From contig NC_080053.1 of assembly GCF_026212465.1 (NCBI RefSeq), forward strand, positions 16,660,903 to 16,724,902: 64,000 nt of DNA. Direction: 5' to 3'. Positions within the stretch are counted from its first letter, which is position 1, and each line of letters opens with the position of its first letter. This document shows, piece by piece, positions 23,570 to 35,850 of the stretch. Made by a program: the position numbers and the translations under genes. The notes below the pieces were generated by a model. That model had not been told where the DNA came from. It was given only the letters and a program-made list of their open reading frames with translations, and did not search any database. Origin of the DNA: Amaranthus tricolor. Its lineage: Eukaryota > Streptophyta > Magnoliopsida > Caryophyllales > Amaranthaceae.

Positions 23570-25308
23570 GAAAATTTTAAGATAATTTTTGTTCCTAGTA
23601 ACACATGTTAAAGACCATGGTGACAATTAATAAAATTAAGTTGCAAAATGTAAATTTCGATATTAAAGTGGTGCTTTTATGTAAGTTTATGGTAAATTTG
23701 TTAAAAGTTGCAACATGTAATAAAAACATTGGTGGACGAAGACACCAAAAACAAGTTGCATAATCATCTAAAAACTAAAGTGAAATTATGCTTTGACAAA
23801 AGACAATTTGACGTTATAAAGCACAACATACATCCTCCCTTTACATACATTAGGTTTCATTAGACATTAAGAATTGGTACAACTTGCATGCACTTACCAT
23901 TTATTTTATACCCCACCATTTTAATAAAAGTGCACACAGTATCCAATTTGAAATCATAATCAGGATTTAGGGGTGTTTTATACAACCAAAATATTTTACT
24001 GAAATTTTTTTGAAATGAAGAAAAATAATTTTTTAAAACAGTAATTGTTAATTTAAAAGTACAAGGTAGTAAATAAAGATGTTGAAATGAAAGAGAAAAT
24101 ATATTGATTTCCTTCTAATCCTTAATGAAAAAATTTGAAAATATATGAAATTAATTTTTAATCATACATATTTTTTTATTTTAGATATTATAATTCCAAA
24201 AATAAAAAATTTCTTATAAAAAAGACAAGGAAAACTATAAATAAAAATTTTCAAAAATTCTTAATAGAGTATTATCTCTGTCCCTAAGAGATTGTCATAA
24301 TTTTCTTGTCAGTTTGTTTTTCAAGTTGGCTAAAAATTCTAAAATGTCTTCACCACTTTTTTTTATTTATTCTCATCTAAATATATAAATTTCTTTTAAT
24401 ACTTTTCCGTTATACAATCATTGTATATTCTTAGAGATAGACAGTATAATTTTATCATTAGTGTGTAATCACCCAACTACCATGCTTTTTTTGTCCATGC
24501 CTTTTATTTTGCTATAATTTTTTATGAAAATAATTATATTATTTTTTTTATTTTTATCTACATATTTAATTAATTCTCATTTAATATTATGTATACAATA
24601 TAAATAGTCTTACAATATCTTAATCTTTACATAGATTCTTTGTTGTAATTTAAAGGAGACGAAGGATTATTTCAACATTGTCCACTTATAGCAAATTAAT
24701 TGCATCTGGCAAGAATAGGATGCCCATTTATTTGTATCTGCTTTGAATGAAAGGTATGTATTTTTTTTTTAAAGGAGAAATTTGTGGGATCAGTGACTAG
24801 TGCGATTAATAATAAGATCACAAGTGTATTATAATATGAGTTATAAATATAGTAATCCAATTACAACCATTGATGTGTATTTGACTGGTAGGTTAGAAAT
24901 AAAAACTTTAAAATATTATTTATCTATTGATGTCTTCATGTAACACTAACACATATATGAATTATCTCATGTATGCTTGTAGGAAAAAGATGAACGATTC
25001 ACTCTTTTACATTTATGTGGAACGAAAATATTAGAGTTTCTCTATAATCTATTTCATCAAAAGCCTAATCCCTCTCTATATGTAAATATATTAGGTCTGA
25101 AATAATGATTCTCCAATTATAACTTAGTCTAATAATAATATTTGATCAATTCAGTTTACTTGTGTGGTCTTTTTATTGGATAATTTAGAGAATAAAAGTA
25201 TAAAACTCTTAACGTAAGTATTCTAACTAAGCTATAAAAAGTTTTAAGTATAATTATAAATACATTACTTATACTAAAGTTTAATCACATGAAAAAAATG
25301 GGAGTTAC
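23570..25308. other. AT-rich intergenic sequence, possible decayed MITE at 24269-24668
   Basis: No gene found. Near 24269 the sequence ATCTCTGTCCCTAAGAGATT resembles a Stowaway terminus. Near 24667 the reverse complement reads AATCCTTCGTCTCCTTTAAA, which could be its degenerate partner. The pairing is too weak for a firm call. Confidence 0.35.
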
Positions 25309-25422
25309 TAAATTTTGCCACCCCTTTTCATTTTATCGTCACCCCCAATCCAAAGGAAATTACGAATTTGCCCCTGAATTTTAAAAAATTACAATTTTGC
25401 CACTCCCTATAAATTTCTTATT

Positions 25423-25475
<53 letters not shown>

Positions 25476-25732
25476 TAATAATAATAATTAACTTTTTTAT
25501 ATTCTTCAAAAAGAATATAAATAAAATTAATAATAATAATAATAATAATAACAACAATAATAAAATTAAAATTAATAATTATTATTCAAAAACAAAAAAA
25601 AATAAAAAAATGAATCGCCCAAAACCGGGCTATTGGACCCTGGTTCAATCGCCAAAAAACTGGCGATTGAACCGAGGTCCAATCGCCCAGTTTTGGGCGA
25701 TTCACTTTTTTTTTTCTTTTTGGAAAATTTAT

Positions 25733-25775
<43 letters not shown>

Positions 25776-25845
25776 TTAATAACAACAATAATAATATAAT
25801 AATAATATTAATAACAACAATAATAATTCATTTATTTTTATTTTA

Positions 25846-25918
<73 letters not shown>

Positions 25919-25938
25919 CATTAATTCATTTATATTTA

Positions 25939-26034
<96 letters not shown>

Positions 26035-26249
26035 TGTTAGTATTATTAATTTTATTTATATTCTTTTTGAAGAAAATAAAAAAGTTAATTATTATTATTA
26101 TTGTTGTTATTGATATTATTATTATTATTATTATTATAAATAAGAAATTTGTAGGGAGTGGCAAAATTGTAATTTTTTAAAAATCAGTGGCAAATTCATA
26201 ATTTCATTTGGAAGGGGTAGCGATAAAATGAAAAGGGTGGCGGTGTTTA
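25309..26249. mobile_element. Foldback (palindromic) element with a hairpin core and (TAA)n arms
   Basis: The left arm begins TAAATTTTGCCACCCCTTTT. The reverse complement of the right arm begins TAAACACCGCCACCCTTTTC. The arms stay collinear through TTACAATTTTGCCACTCCCT, a (TAA)n tract and TTCAAAAAGAATATAAATAA, converging on the hairpin at 25611-25704. The right arm is longer mainly through TAA/TTA expansion. No coding capacity: the 175- and 108-residue open frames are Ile/Asn/Tyr runs from the microsatellite. A MULE- or foldback-type MITE is likely. The outer limits are approximate and no target duplication was found. Confidence 0.75.
25611..25704. repeat. 94-bp hairpin at the centre of the palindrome
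   Basis: Two 44-base arms separated by AAAAAC pair at about 40 of 44 positions. The outer arm starts TGAATCGCCCAAAAC and ends TTTTGGGCGATTCA. The inner part pairs GGTTCAATCGCCA with TGGCGATTGAACC. The motif CAATCGCC/GGCGATTG recurs within it, and it is more GC-rich than its surroundings. Confidence 0.92.
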
Positions 26250-26458
26250 AGGATTGGGAAAAAAATTGGCAGGTACTATGAAAATCGTAAGGCCAAAAAA
26301 ACTATAAAATAGTAATTTTATAGTAAGGACAAACGGGTAAAAACACGTGTCAAAAAAAAAGAAAAATAAAGCTAAAATTAAAAATGAATCAAAATTGGGC
26401 CAAAAATCTTCTGTATTGAAGCTTGGAAAGTCGTGACTTGAGGCATAACTGGCGCAGC

Positions 26459-26718
26459 TAATTTCTTGAGAGATCGTCTTTTTGAGAGACCTATCTCAAG
26501 TCCAGTCCATTAAAGATTAATATCTACTTATTATATTTTTAATGTCTACTTATATTATCCTAAATGTTTACTTACTATATACTTAATGCCTAATTTTCAT
26601 ATCTTAAATGTCTACTTACATTATTCTTAATAACTATTTACAATATTTTAAAAAATATATAATAGGTCAGCTCATGTAGAGATGATCTCTCAAAGAGACC
26701 GCCTCTCACAAGAATTTA
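26459..26718. mobile_element. Minisatellite-cored inverted-repeat element A
   Basis: The left end TTTCTTGAGAGATCGTCTTT and reverse-complemented right end ATTCTTGTGAGAGGCGGTCT form an imperfect inverted repeat of about 40 bp with a GAGAGA core. The interior is a run of units of about 22-24 bp related to TTAATGTCTACTTACATTAT. Related elements are at 50785-51051 and 61110-61378. Confidence 0.7.
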
Positions 26719-26901
26719 TGTGACCTGCGGGTCGTGAAAAGGGGCTCAAATGCTTCTAGATCGAAGTGCATCAGTTCGCAGGTCAGGAAGTTGCACGCGG
26801 GTCGCCAGAGGCTGAATTTTTTGCGGGCATCGAATTCAAGGCCGAAATTCGACTAGACTGGTTTCCAAAGAAGGTTTTTTGCTTATTTAATTAAAAGTGA
26901 C

Positions 26902-28225
26902 TGTTAATTCTTTAATTAAACCTAAAGTAACTTTCCTAATCCACCTTCAATTAAATGGGGAAGTGGGATGTAGACCTGAGAAAATTTGTTCCGACCCGAA
27001 AATGAACCCGGGACCCGACAAACCCGAACCCGACCAACCCGAAAGCGACTTAATCCGAAACATGACCGACCCGATAATTACCCGACCGGAAACCGACCCG
27101 TTTTGACAGATTTAATATCAATTTTTAGAGTAATTTCAATGTTAGAATTCATTTCAAATAAAATTTTAGTTTTCAAAGTATCTCAACATATTGAGTATAT
27201 CACTTGAATCCTAAAACTCATCAATAGATCTCAAAAAACACGTATTTAACGTCTTTTTAGCCATCGTAATTATTTTTCTTTAAAAACAGGACGTTATAAT
27301 CATCTTAATTGAATACATGTATCTTGTTAAATCAGTCAAATGAGTTTTTAATTTTTCTACATTTCAGTAAGCAAATCAATATAATTTATACGAACGTTTC
27401 GCACGTTTGAATGAGCTTTTCAAAAAATGAATGTCGCTACCCTAAATTATAAAACGCGTATCTTATAAGACGAAATAAGTACTTAGTTAGTTGTATATTT
27501 TTCCAACATGAAAATTGTGAAGATAATTTTAACGTCATTTTTATCTAACGTTACAATTATAATAAACAAAATAACTTTTATAAAGCGCGTATCTTACAAG
27601 TCTTTCAAAATAAGTATTAATTCCCCTATTTTTCTTGCACTTAAATGAACCTGACATACCAACTATTTTTTGAAAATCGTACATGTAATTTCTCTAATGA
27701 TTTTTTTTAGACATTTTAATGATTTTTTTTTATGTTGAATTAGTCGATTGGATATTCTAATGTTTTATGGTAACCCGTTGGGTCAATCCGAACCTACCCG
27801 AAACCCAGAGTGATCCGACCTGAAACTGACCTGATCCGAAACTGACCTGACCCGAAAATGACCCACCGAAATTGATCCGACCCAAAACCCGACCAACCGA
27901 CCGTTTTCCTAGGTCTAATGGGAGGTTACTCCTACTCTTATATAAGGAGATTAAGATCAAATTTTCATAAGTGATTGAAAATTTCTGCTGTATTTTTCTT
28001 TCTACCTCCCCTAGTTAAAAATTCTCTATGAGTTCTTAAGTGTTATAGAAATCGGCCGTTTCTTTTCATTTTAGTTCTAAGTTTGCTCAATATAATCTCT
28101 ATTACTTCACAAAGATTAATATATTTGTTGCAAATCGTTTTATTTTAAAAGTGTATTCCAGTTTTTTAAGCCTAAGCATTTAAGTATGCGGGATAACGCT
28201 TTTAAGAAAAATAGATAGTGCATCA
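26902..28225 (+). repeat. Copia 5' LTR interrupted by a hAT-like element
   Basis: The parts outside the insertion (26902-26970 and 27918-28225) make about 370 bp, with a TATA box (TTATATAAGG near 27938) and an end at ...GTGCATCA just before a primer site and a copia gag. The TG start at 26902 is inferred because no second LTR is present. Confidence 0.55.
26971..27917. mobile_element. Non-autonomous hAT-like element with (CCCGAAA)n-type ends
   Basis: It starts TAGACCTGAGAAAA and ends TTTTCCTAGGTCTA, an inverted repeat. Both subterminal regions are rich in CCCGAC/CCCGAA repeats. Imperfect 8-bp flanks GTGGGATG (26963-26970) and ATGGGAGG (27918-27925) agree at six positions, compatible with an aged hAT target duplication. 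It is 947 bp without coding capacity. Its right half recurs at 58378-58827 and its left half, inverted, at 61517-61979. The transposase relic at 56432-58380 sits next to the former, so it may be a deletion derivative of that hAT family. Confidence 0.7.
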
Positions 28226-28227
28226 AT

Positions 28228-28240
28228 TTGGTATCAAGTA
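28228..28240 (+). other. Primer-binding site of the copia fragment
   Basis: TTGGTATCAAGTA follows the LTR end by two or three bases and resembles the initiator Met primer site TGGTATCAGAG, with divergence at the 3' side. Confidence 0.55.
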
Positions 28241-28438
28241 TCCGTAGACAGTATTGTTTGATGTATCTTCGGTTTATGGTAAGTTTTTATTTCAAGCTAT
28301 TTAATTTGTTGTAATGTCAATTCCTAAATATTCTATTAGGTTGGAAAGACTTGTAATCTTGATTCCGTGCTTGTAATCTCTTCAAGTTTTACATCTATAA
28401 AACATATAACAATATGAAAGCGACATAAGTCATAAGAG

Positions 28439-29078
28439 ATGTCAAGTCTTAAAGAGATGACAACGAATATAGTTAAGTTAGAAAAGTTTGTGGGGTTGAT
28501 TTCCGGAGATGACAAAACAAGATTATGTTTTTGCTTAGTTTACATAATGTTGCATACATTATTTCTACACCAAGACCGGAAAAGAAGGAAAAATAAAACG
28601 GTAGAGGAGAAGCGCAAATTGAACAAATGGGACAACTGTGATTTAATATGTCATGGTCATATATTGAACAATATGGTTGATTCTTTGTTCGATGTTTATC
28701 AATACTTGGAGCCCGCAAAGGAGTTGTGCAACATTATTGAAGGAAAATAGATGGTGGAGGACGCAACAAGTAAGAAATTTCTTGTTGACAGTTTTAATGA
28801 TTATAAATTTGTTGATTCTTGCCCTATCATGGATCAATTCCATGAGATACAACGCATTTATTCTAACTTACAACATTATAATATTAATGGATAAAGTATT
28901 TATTGTGTTAAGTATAATTGATAAAATACCATTTTCTTGGAGAGATGTTAAGAAAACTCTCACGCCTAAGGAACAGGAAATTGATATTAACCAACTAGGT
29001 ACTCATTATCAAATTGAGTTGAGTTTAAGGGATCAAGAGAGTAAGGGACCTAAGGATCCAATATCTCATCCATTAACA
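28439..29078 (+). pseudogene. Ty1/copia gag relic
   Basis: Reading begins MSSLKEMTTNIVKLEKFVG. After a region with lost similarity it continues KRKLNKWDNCDLICHGHILN and SLFDVYQYLEPAKELCNIIE. An in-frame TAG at 28748 is followed in the same frame by MVEDATSKKFLVDSFNDYKF and more. A frame change leads to SIIDKIPFSWRDVKKTL. The W.ND.ICRGHILN...SLFD.Y...AKELW order is typical of one plant copia gag family. Several stops and frameshifts make it non-functional, and no pol follows. Confidence 0.8.
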
Positions 29079-29279
29079 TGGTAGAGAAAAATCCCTCATA
29101 TCAAGGGGGGTAGCGAAAAGGCCAACATGACAATTGTAGCAGGAGCGATAGTCTCCATACATAATTGACATTCATGATAATGTTTACAATAACGCAAAAG
29201 TCTCAAAATGCCGATCTACTAAAACTTTTAAAATCTAAAAACTGTTTACGACAAAAGTCTCAAAACTGTTTACCAAAAA
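29079..29279. other. Unassigned sequence between gag relic and SINE
   Basis: Short stretch with repeated CAAAAGTCTCAAAA and AAAACTGTTTAC phrases. No feature can be named. Confidence 0.4.
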
Positions 29280-29506
29280 GTGCTTGTGGATCAATAGATA
29301 GAGCATCAGCATGTGGAGCAGAAGATTTGGACTTTGACCACTAATGGGCACAAGTATCAGTTGGGGGGTTTCTTGACTGCACACATATCTCTTTACTCCC
29401 TTCTTAGGGGAACAAGTATGATTTGTCCGCATATTTCAAGAAAAAGAAAAAACCCCCACCCGGACCCTGCTTTGTGCGGAATACTGGGAATGCCCTTTAC
29501 CTTTCC
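29280..29506 (+). mobile_element. tRNA-derived SINE, copy 2
   Basis: It begins GTGCTTGTGGATCAATAGAT. The A-box-like TGGATCAATAG is at 29287-29297 and the degraded B box GGACTTTGACC at 29329-29339. It is collinear with 17711-17475 on the opposite strand through CACCCGGACCCTGC and GCGGAATACTGGGAATG to a TTTACC-containing end. The copies look roughly 80 percent alike by eye. Flanks TTTACCAAAAA and TTTACGATAAA may be a decayed target duplication. Confidence 0.8.
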
Positions 29507-30070
29507 TTTACGATAAATTAATATTATATCAGGGTTGAAAAATGAAATACAAGTTGTTTGTTTTAATTAAATTTAAGTACATTAAGATCATCAAACTTCA
29601 AGTGAATATCAAAATGAAGCTAAGTCCTTGATAGCATAAATAAGTTGTAGTTGTAACCTGAATCAAAACCTCAAACTAAATCCTATAAAATGCTGTTACC
29701 ATTATACGGACGACAGCCGATTGAATCGGTCAGCACTTAACGCCGAGCATAATTCCACTTCCAGCTCAAAATAAAGAAATGATACACTATATTTATAAAA
29801 TAATAATTAAGTATGAATTTGTAATTAATTGACACCATTGTATACTTTTACTATATTATTTTACTGTTCTATACTTTTAAGTTAATAAGATACCATTCTC
29901 AACTCTGGCAGAAGTACGTTACTACCACTTATACAATTCGGTAAAATCTTAATACTTAACTAAGTTCATTCGGTTAATACTCATAACTGTACCATGCATC
30001 ATAGAATCAATACTAATTAAGTTTATTACTGATACACAAACACAACAATATGACACCTAATTAAGGATCA
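29507..30070. other. AT-rich intergenic sequence
   Basis: No gene, RNA gene or bounded repeat seen. Confidence 0.5.
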
Positions 30071-30804
30071 CAATGGGTATTGGACCTGACCCGGATCCGT
30101 GGATCCGCGTATCCGTTTTAACATATCTGGATCCTAAAATAATAGACCCCTAGGATCCAGGTCGCATCTGGGTCCGAATCCAGATCTCAACAAAATGTGC
30201 GGACTCGAATCCCCAATTAGTAAAGCCCAGCTTATATTTGTATAAGTCAACCATTGTCCACTGATTCTCATTACTCCTTATTCCTTAATCTCTCATTTCA
30301 GTGCACGCCAAAATCCCAATTCCCAAACCATGTCCCTAACATCCCCAATACCCCAAAATCCCTAATTCCCCATCCTATTACAGACCTAGTTCACTCAATT
30401 CCCCATCCTATTACAGACCTAGTTCACTCAATTCCCCATTCCTTATATTTTTATGTTGAATAGATTTCTTACTTCTTTTTAATTTTTGATTTATATTGAG
30501 TTGAGTTGTTTTGATTAATTTATTTTTTATATTGAATAGTTGTCTACATTCCTTATATTTTTATGTTGAGTTGATGACTGGTTGTTTTGATTGATTTATC
30601 ACAAAATTACAAAAAAGCAAACAAATAAGTTAGATCCATTTTGGACCCGGATCTGGTACTAGATTCGCGGTATCCACGGATCCGAATGTGCCTTAAATAT
30701 CTAGACTCACGGATCCAGGTCTGGATTTGGGTCCTGCTCTTGAAAACGGATCTGGATCCGGGTCCACCTGGACCCGATCTAGATCTGACCTGTTACCATC
30801 CCTA
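30071..30804. mobile_element. Probable non-autonomous hAT-like element with GGATCC-rich ends
   Basis: The right end, reverse-complemented, reads TAGGGATGGTAACAGGTCAG, like common plant hAT termini. The left end CAATGGGTATTGGACCTGAC is a degenerate partner. Both subterminal regions are dense in GGATCC/GGATCTGG repeats. The interior is AT-rich, with a 33-bp tandem duplication (30365-30437) of ATTCCCCATCCTATTACAGA plus the next 13 bases. No clear 8-bp duplication, and no transposase. Confidence 0.5.
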
Positions 30805-31595
30805 CACTTGATATTTTTAAGGGTCTGGCTAGATTAGGGCCGAGGCCCTACATCTAACTATGATGGGAGTTGCCATCCCTCAAATACAATTATTCTCGAG
30901 CTTCCATAGGATATGTAGCTAACCCTTTGTCTTACACCGCATTTTACATGCCGGCTAGCACGGGCGTCGAGATTTTACATGTTGATTCATGGTTCGACAT
31001 TACCTTACTATCAGGGTCATTCAATCAATACTCAGATATTTTCACACAAGCACATGACATTTTTATTACTACAAGTTGACTTTAACTTTGACTTTGACCA
31101 ATTTAGGTGCTAACCTCCTTTATTCAACAAGATTCTTAATCATAATGTTAAATTTACCTTTATGCTCTTATAAGTTCATTACTAAATTTTTACACATTAA
31201 ACTTTATCTGCTAGTTTATATTTGATAGTTTACTTGTTAAATAAATTCACATTAATAGCTTAATATTCTATAAATAGTCTTCAATTTGATACTTTTCACA
31301 AGTAGCTATACTAAAATTTGTTTCTCTTAAATTAAGTTCCCAAAATCAACATTTTAGCTGTAAAATAAATAAAACTTATAATTTCCAAAAAAAAAAAAAT
31401 CAATATTTCTTGTAATAAAAAAGTAAACCTTTATAGTTCAACAAAATTAATATTTCTAGATATAAAACAAGTAAAACTTAAAATTTCACCAAAATCAATA
31501 TTTCTTGTATAAAACAAGTAAAAGTTTCTTTTTAAAATATTTTCATAAAAATTAATATTTCGCACATGATTTTAAAGGCATGTTTACTAAAAATA
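30805..31595. other. AT-rich intergenic sequence
   Basis: No gene found. The open frame at 30870-31079 has no recognisable features. The right portion has repeated AATATTTCTTGTA/TAAAACAAGTAAA phrases. Confidence 0.5.
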
Positions 31596-31600
31596 CTTTT

Positions 31601-33026
31601 TGATAAGTGCAATTATATGCACTTATTTATATCATTTTATACTCCTTAATGATGGTCGCTGTTAGTAATTCTGTGCTTATTTTGAAGATTTATGCAACTT
31701 TACTCGTTTTAGTTATTCATGTTGATTTTGAGTGGTTTTGATTATTTTAAGTATAATTCTTATGGTTTTAATGATGACGGAGTTTACTAAAGGGATTTTA
31801 GCTCGAGTGAAGATGTTTTACAAAGAAAATGAGCAAAAGAGTAAAAGTGTGTTAAGGCAAAAGTTTTGAAGTGAAATTTGATACATGTCTACTCTTTTGT
31901 TCATAACTTTTGAGAGGAAGATCTAATGCAACGTTTACGGCATTGGAAACTAGACTTCAAGAGCTTTTCAACGGTATATTATATGCCCAATTCCGATAAC
32001 CGAGCAAGAAATGACGAGTGTTTAAAGTTTGCTAAAATTGTTAGCCAAAAAAGCTGACTCGGCTGCGTGGACGTGGAAGAGGCCGCTAACTAGGCTTTTT
32101 CTTCTGGAATCCGTGCAAACCATCTTTCAGTACTTTAATTTTGTATAATTTACTTTAATCTTTATTCTTAATTAACTTCTTAGGGTTTATTTAGTGGTTA
32201 ATAAGGGGCAATTAGAGGAAGCCTCCTTTGGAGGAAGCATAAGGGGGGAGATTGAAAAACCCCTTCTTTCTCCTTCCTCCATCATCTTCCTCCATAGAAC
32301 TCCGTTTTCAATACTCGTAAACTTTTAATTTCTTGTCTTTAATTTACTTTCTTATTAGTAGTTTAGTCTTTCTTTATTAAATTTGTATTAGTTTAATCTT
32401 TCCTTGTCAAACTTTAATTGTTTTTCCAGAAATTGTCATTTATTAAAAGTAGTATTGTTCTTCATACCTTTGTCTCTTGGATCTTTATTGATTCAATGAT
32501 TGAAAGTGTCTATAAAATTAGGATTAAAGTGGTTAAATTGTGCTAATAACCCTAAATTAAACATGCTTTATCGGACTAGTCAATAGAACTAGCGTATGAG
32601 ATTAGGATCGACTTTGCTTTAGGGTAAATTTTAGTTAAATTCTTATTAATTCTTTCAATAAAACTAGCGTGTGAGAACTGAATTAGTAGGGTCTAAATCT
32701 AATAGTTAATCAACAGAGTGAGAGTTTGAGATTGATAAGATCATATTTGACCACGTAATTAATCTGACTTTTCATAGATACTAATGAGAATTTGATCATA
32801 CAAGACTTTAGGGGATTCCTGACACCCTAAATCTCTTCTTCATATAGTTTAAACCCATTTTTTATTGCATTTTTTAGTTCGATAGGTAAACAACCAACCA
32901 AACATTTTTCTTCTTTGAGCAATATAATTAATCGAAATTAGCAAGTATCTTGTCTTAACTTCCTTGTGTTCGAACCGCGACTACACGTACACTATGCGCT
33001 TGCGGTTAAATAAAATTTACACATCA
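31601..33026. mobile_element. Solo LTR 2 (1426 bp)
   Basis: It starts TGATAAGTGC and ends TTTACACATCA, with an exact 5-bp duplication CTTTT at 31596-31600 and 33027-33031. The four-base inverted terminus TGAT...ATCA is the same as in solo LTR 1, but the bodies differ. Near the end lies a CGCGACTACACGTACACTAT stretch. No internal domain or second LTR is present. A GGAAGCCTCC-type self-complementary segment occurs near 32220-32240. Confidence 0.82.
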
Positions 33027-33031
33027 CTTTT

Positions 33032-34979
33032 ACATCTTTTTACATAAATTTTTGGTCAAATAATCAACTAGAGAAAGATTTTGTACTAATTAGTTATTCA
33101 ATATCACAAAGGTTACTTTTTATTATGAAATCTCATATATTCAAGAAAAATACATTAATATTTAATTACTTACAAAAATTTTCAAAAATATCTTTTTAAT
33201 TTGTTATTTTATCATTATGAAAAAATAGCTTGCTTTAAATAGTAAATAAAACTTTTTCTTTAATATGATAGTGGTCGAATAGCCTATGAGTATTTTTGGG
33301 CCTTTTTTCACTTGAAAACAACTTAATTTAAATCATTATAGTAAATCCTAAATTTAAATAATTAACATCATCACTAAAAAAATAGAAACTTTTACACAAT
33401 AACTTTTAAATTTACTAAAACTTTAAGGATAAATTTTAATATCAAAAATAAACTAAAATAACAACAATCTTAGCATAAACATACTTAAATAAAAAAAAAA
33501 TACTCATATAATAACACAAAATTTTATAAACTAGATTAAAGGCTAAATAAACATGTTTTAACAATTAATCTAACATAAGCATTCTTAAATATATTAACAT
33601 TTCTAATATAACACGTAAAAATAATACTTAATATCACTAGAATATAATGTTTTTCACCCAACTTCCTAAACATGTTCAAAAATTGCTAATTTACATACTA
33701 AAAATATTTTAAGTATAAACATACTTTATATAATTTTAGTAATAATTTCATTAAACTAATTTCCTACTTAAAAATACTCAACATACTTTATACTTTGCAT
33801 ATTATAAAGTAAATATAATGTAAAATTCGACATAAAAAATATGGTAAGAAATTATACCATACTAACACAAAGGATTAGTACTAAGTACTAATTAGAAAAA
33901 TAATTAGTATGATCCTCCAAGCTAAGTACTCCAAGCTCCAAAATAACGATCTTCTAATTATTCAAAATAATACCCAACAATAAAATGATGATCCTCTAAT
34001 TACCTAAAATCCCCAACTATAAGAATACCATGCTCTAATATGATGGTGATTTTGAGCTTTGGAAAATGATACATTAAGCTCCTTCTTGTTGATTTTCTTA
34101 AACTAATTAATATTAGAATTTTTTTATAAGTGATATTATGATGTGAATAAAGGAGAAAAATGAAAGAAAATAGTTGGAGTATCTCCTTTTGAGGCTCACG
34201 GCCTACTGATGTTTATGGGATGATTTTAGTTTCAAATTTTGCTAAGTAATACTCTTGGAATTGGCAAGTATATATTGTAGGCTAAAGAGGGACAATTGGG
34301 TAAGGGTTTGGATTTAAAAATGGAAAAGATCTTGGCCCATTCTCATTGTAACAAACAACCTTAAGGGACGGTTATGGCTTCGTGAAATTTTTCTGTCCAT
34401 TTGCATTACTTTTGTAAGTGGACAAAACTTAAATTATTGGGTTAGCTTTGACCAATTAGGTTTAGGTGCTTAAATTTAATTTAAATGTTAAACTTGCTTA
34501 GAAACTTAACTAAAGTTGTTAATAAAAATATACTAGTTTTAAATAATTTAAATAAAAATGTCGAAGTTATTAAAATAATCGTTAATGAAATTAATTAAGA
34601 AATAAGATTTTAAATATAAATTTTAGTAAGCGGTAAATCAATTAAATAATTTTGAAAATTTTGTAATATAAGATAATAATTAAAACTTTTAATAATTTTA
34701 AAGTATCAAATTTGTTATAATTAAGAAGTAGGACAAGTATTAGGACTCTTAAGGAATTAAATAAATAAAGAACTTGAAAATTAAATCGGAAGTAAATCGA
34801 TTTGGAGTTTAATAAAATAAAATTTTGAAATTAAATATGAGAGGAACAATTAGTTGAGATAATATGATTGTTAGGAATTTAATAAAGTGGAGCTTAATAA
34901 TCAAGAATTAGGAGTTTAAATTGAATAAATTAAGAATTAATCATAAATGATTAATATTGGAATTTCGAGCCTGTTACAA
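33032..34979. other. Very AT-rich intergenic sequence
   Basis: No gene, RNA gene or bounded element found on either strand. Confidence 0.5.
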
Positions 34980-35850
34980 CAATTCATCCCGAAAGGGAAA
35001 AGCCGCATAGATCATACAACCCGACAAGTTTTGTTGAATAGGTGAAAAGTTGGGACAACAAAACATAGACTACTACATCCACAAGCGTAGGATGAAAGTC
35101 TTTGAGGAAAACAAGGGAAATAGATCATCTAACAGTGATCCTAACATGAAAGGTACTACCTCACAAAGTGATTATTCAAATTTTGGTTTTGATTATCCTA
35201 CTCTACACATGGGTAAGTCAAAATTAGTTGGGAAAACAGGTTTCCCGAGTACTTAGCTGTTGAGAAAGAATTAATAAGTGAAACACTTCAATTTATGCAA
35301 CAAAGGATGTACAGAGTAACAATGGAAGATATCCTACTATACTTGGACATTCCAGATGAAGAAGCAAGCTTTATTTTGAGCTAGTACTACTTGTGCAACC
35401 AATTGAGGGTCAAGAAACATTTAACCCAAGTCATGACTAACTAGCAATAGTTGAAGCAAACAATTAGGTTACCATAACAGTAGCGGACAATAGTAGAGTC
35501 AACAATAGATCAAGCATAAAGATAGCATATCTACTTCAACAACTTTTTGCAAGTGAAGTAGTAACATTAGATCCTTTTGAAATTTCAATGTTTAGAAAGT
35601 AAACACCATGTAAAATAGGCCAGGTTATTTAGAACTAAACATTATAAGCTCTTTAATTAATGAAAATCATTTTGATGACTTTACTTTTTTTGATGAAATT
35701 TCTACTCTCAAGAACAATTGTCATTGTTATCATCAAATTCATAGCCTCCAAAATCAGCTTAAGGAGGGTTTCATAGCCTCCAACAATTGAGTTGTGGTGG
35801 CAATAAGTAACCTCCAAACCAATTGGTGGCAATATGAATATTCATGTTGG
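34980..35850. other. Unassigned, possibly decayed coding sequence
   Basis: Composition becomes less AT-rich, and an open frame at 35050-35256 encodes 68 residues rich in Lys, Asn and Ser with no recognised domain. The last 150 bp repeat a TGGAGGCTATGAA-like phrase on the minus strand. I cannot assign a function. Confidence 0.3.

Noticed and set aside
25397..26164. Open frames of 175 and 108 residues rich in Ile, Asn and Tyr
   Set aside because: They are translations of (TAA)n/(TTA)n tracts within the palindrome.
35050..35256. 68-residue open frame as a host gene
   Set aside because: No recognised domain, no splice context, and stops follow immediately; kept only as unassigned sequence.
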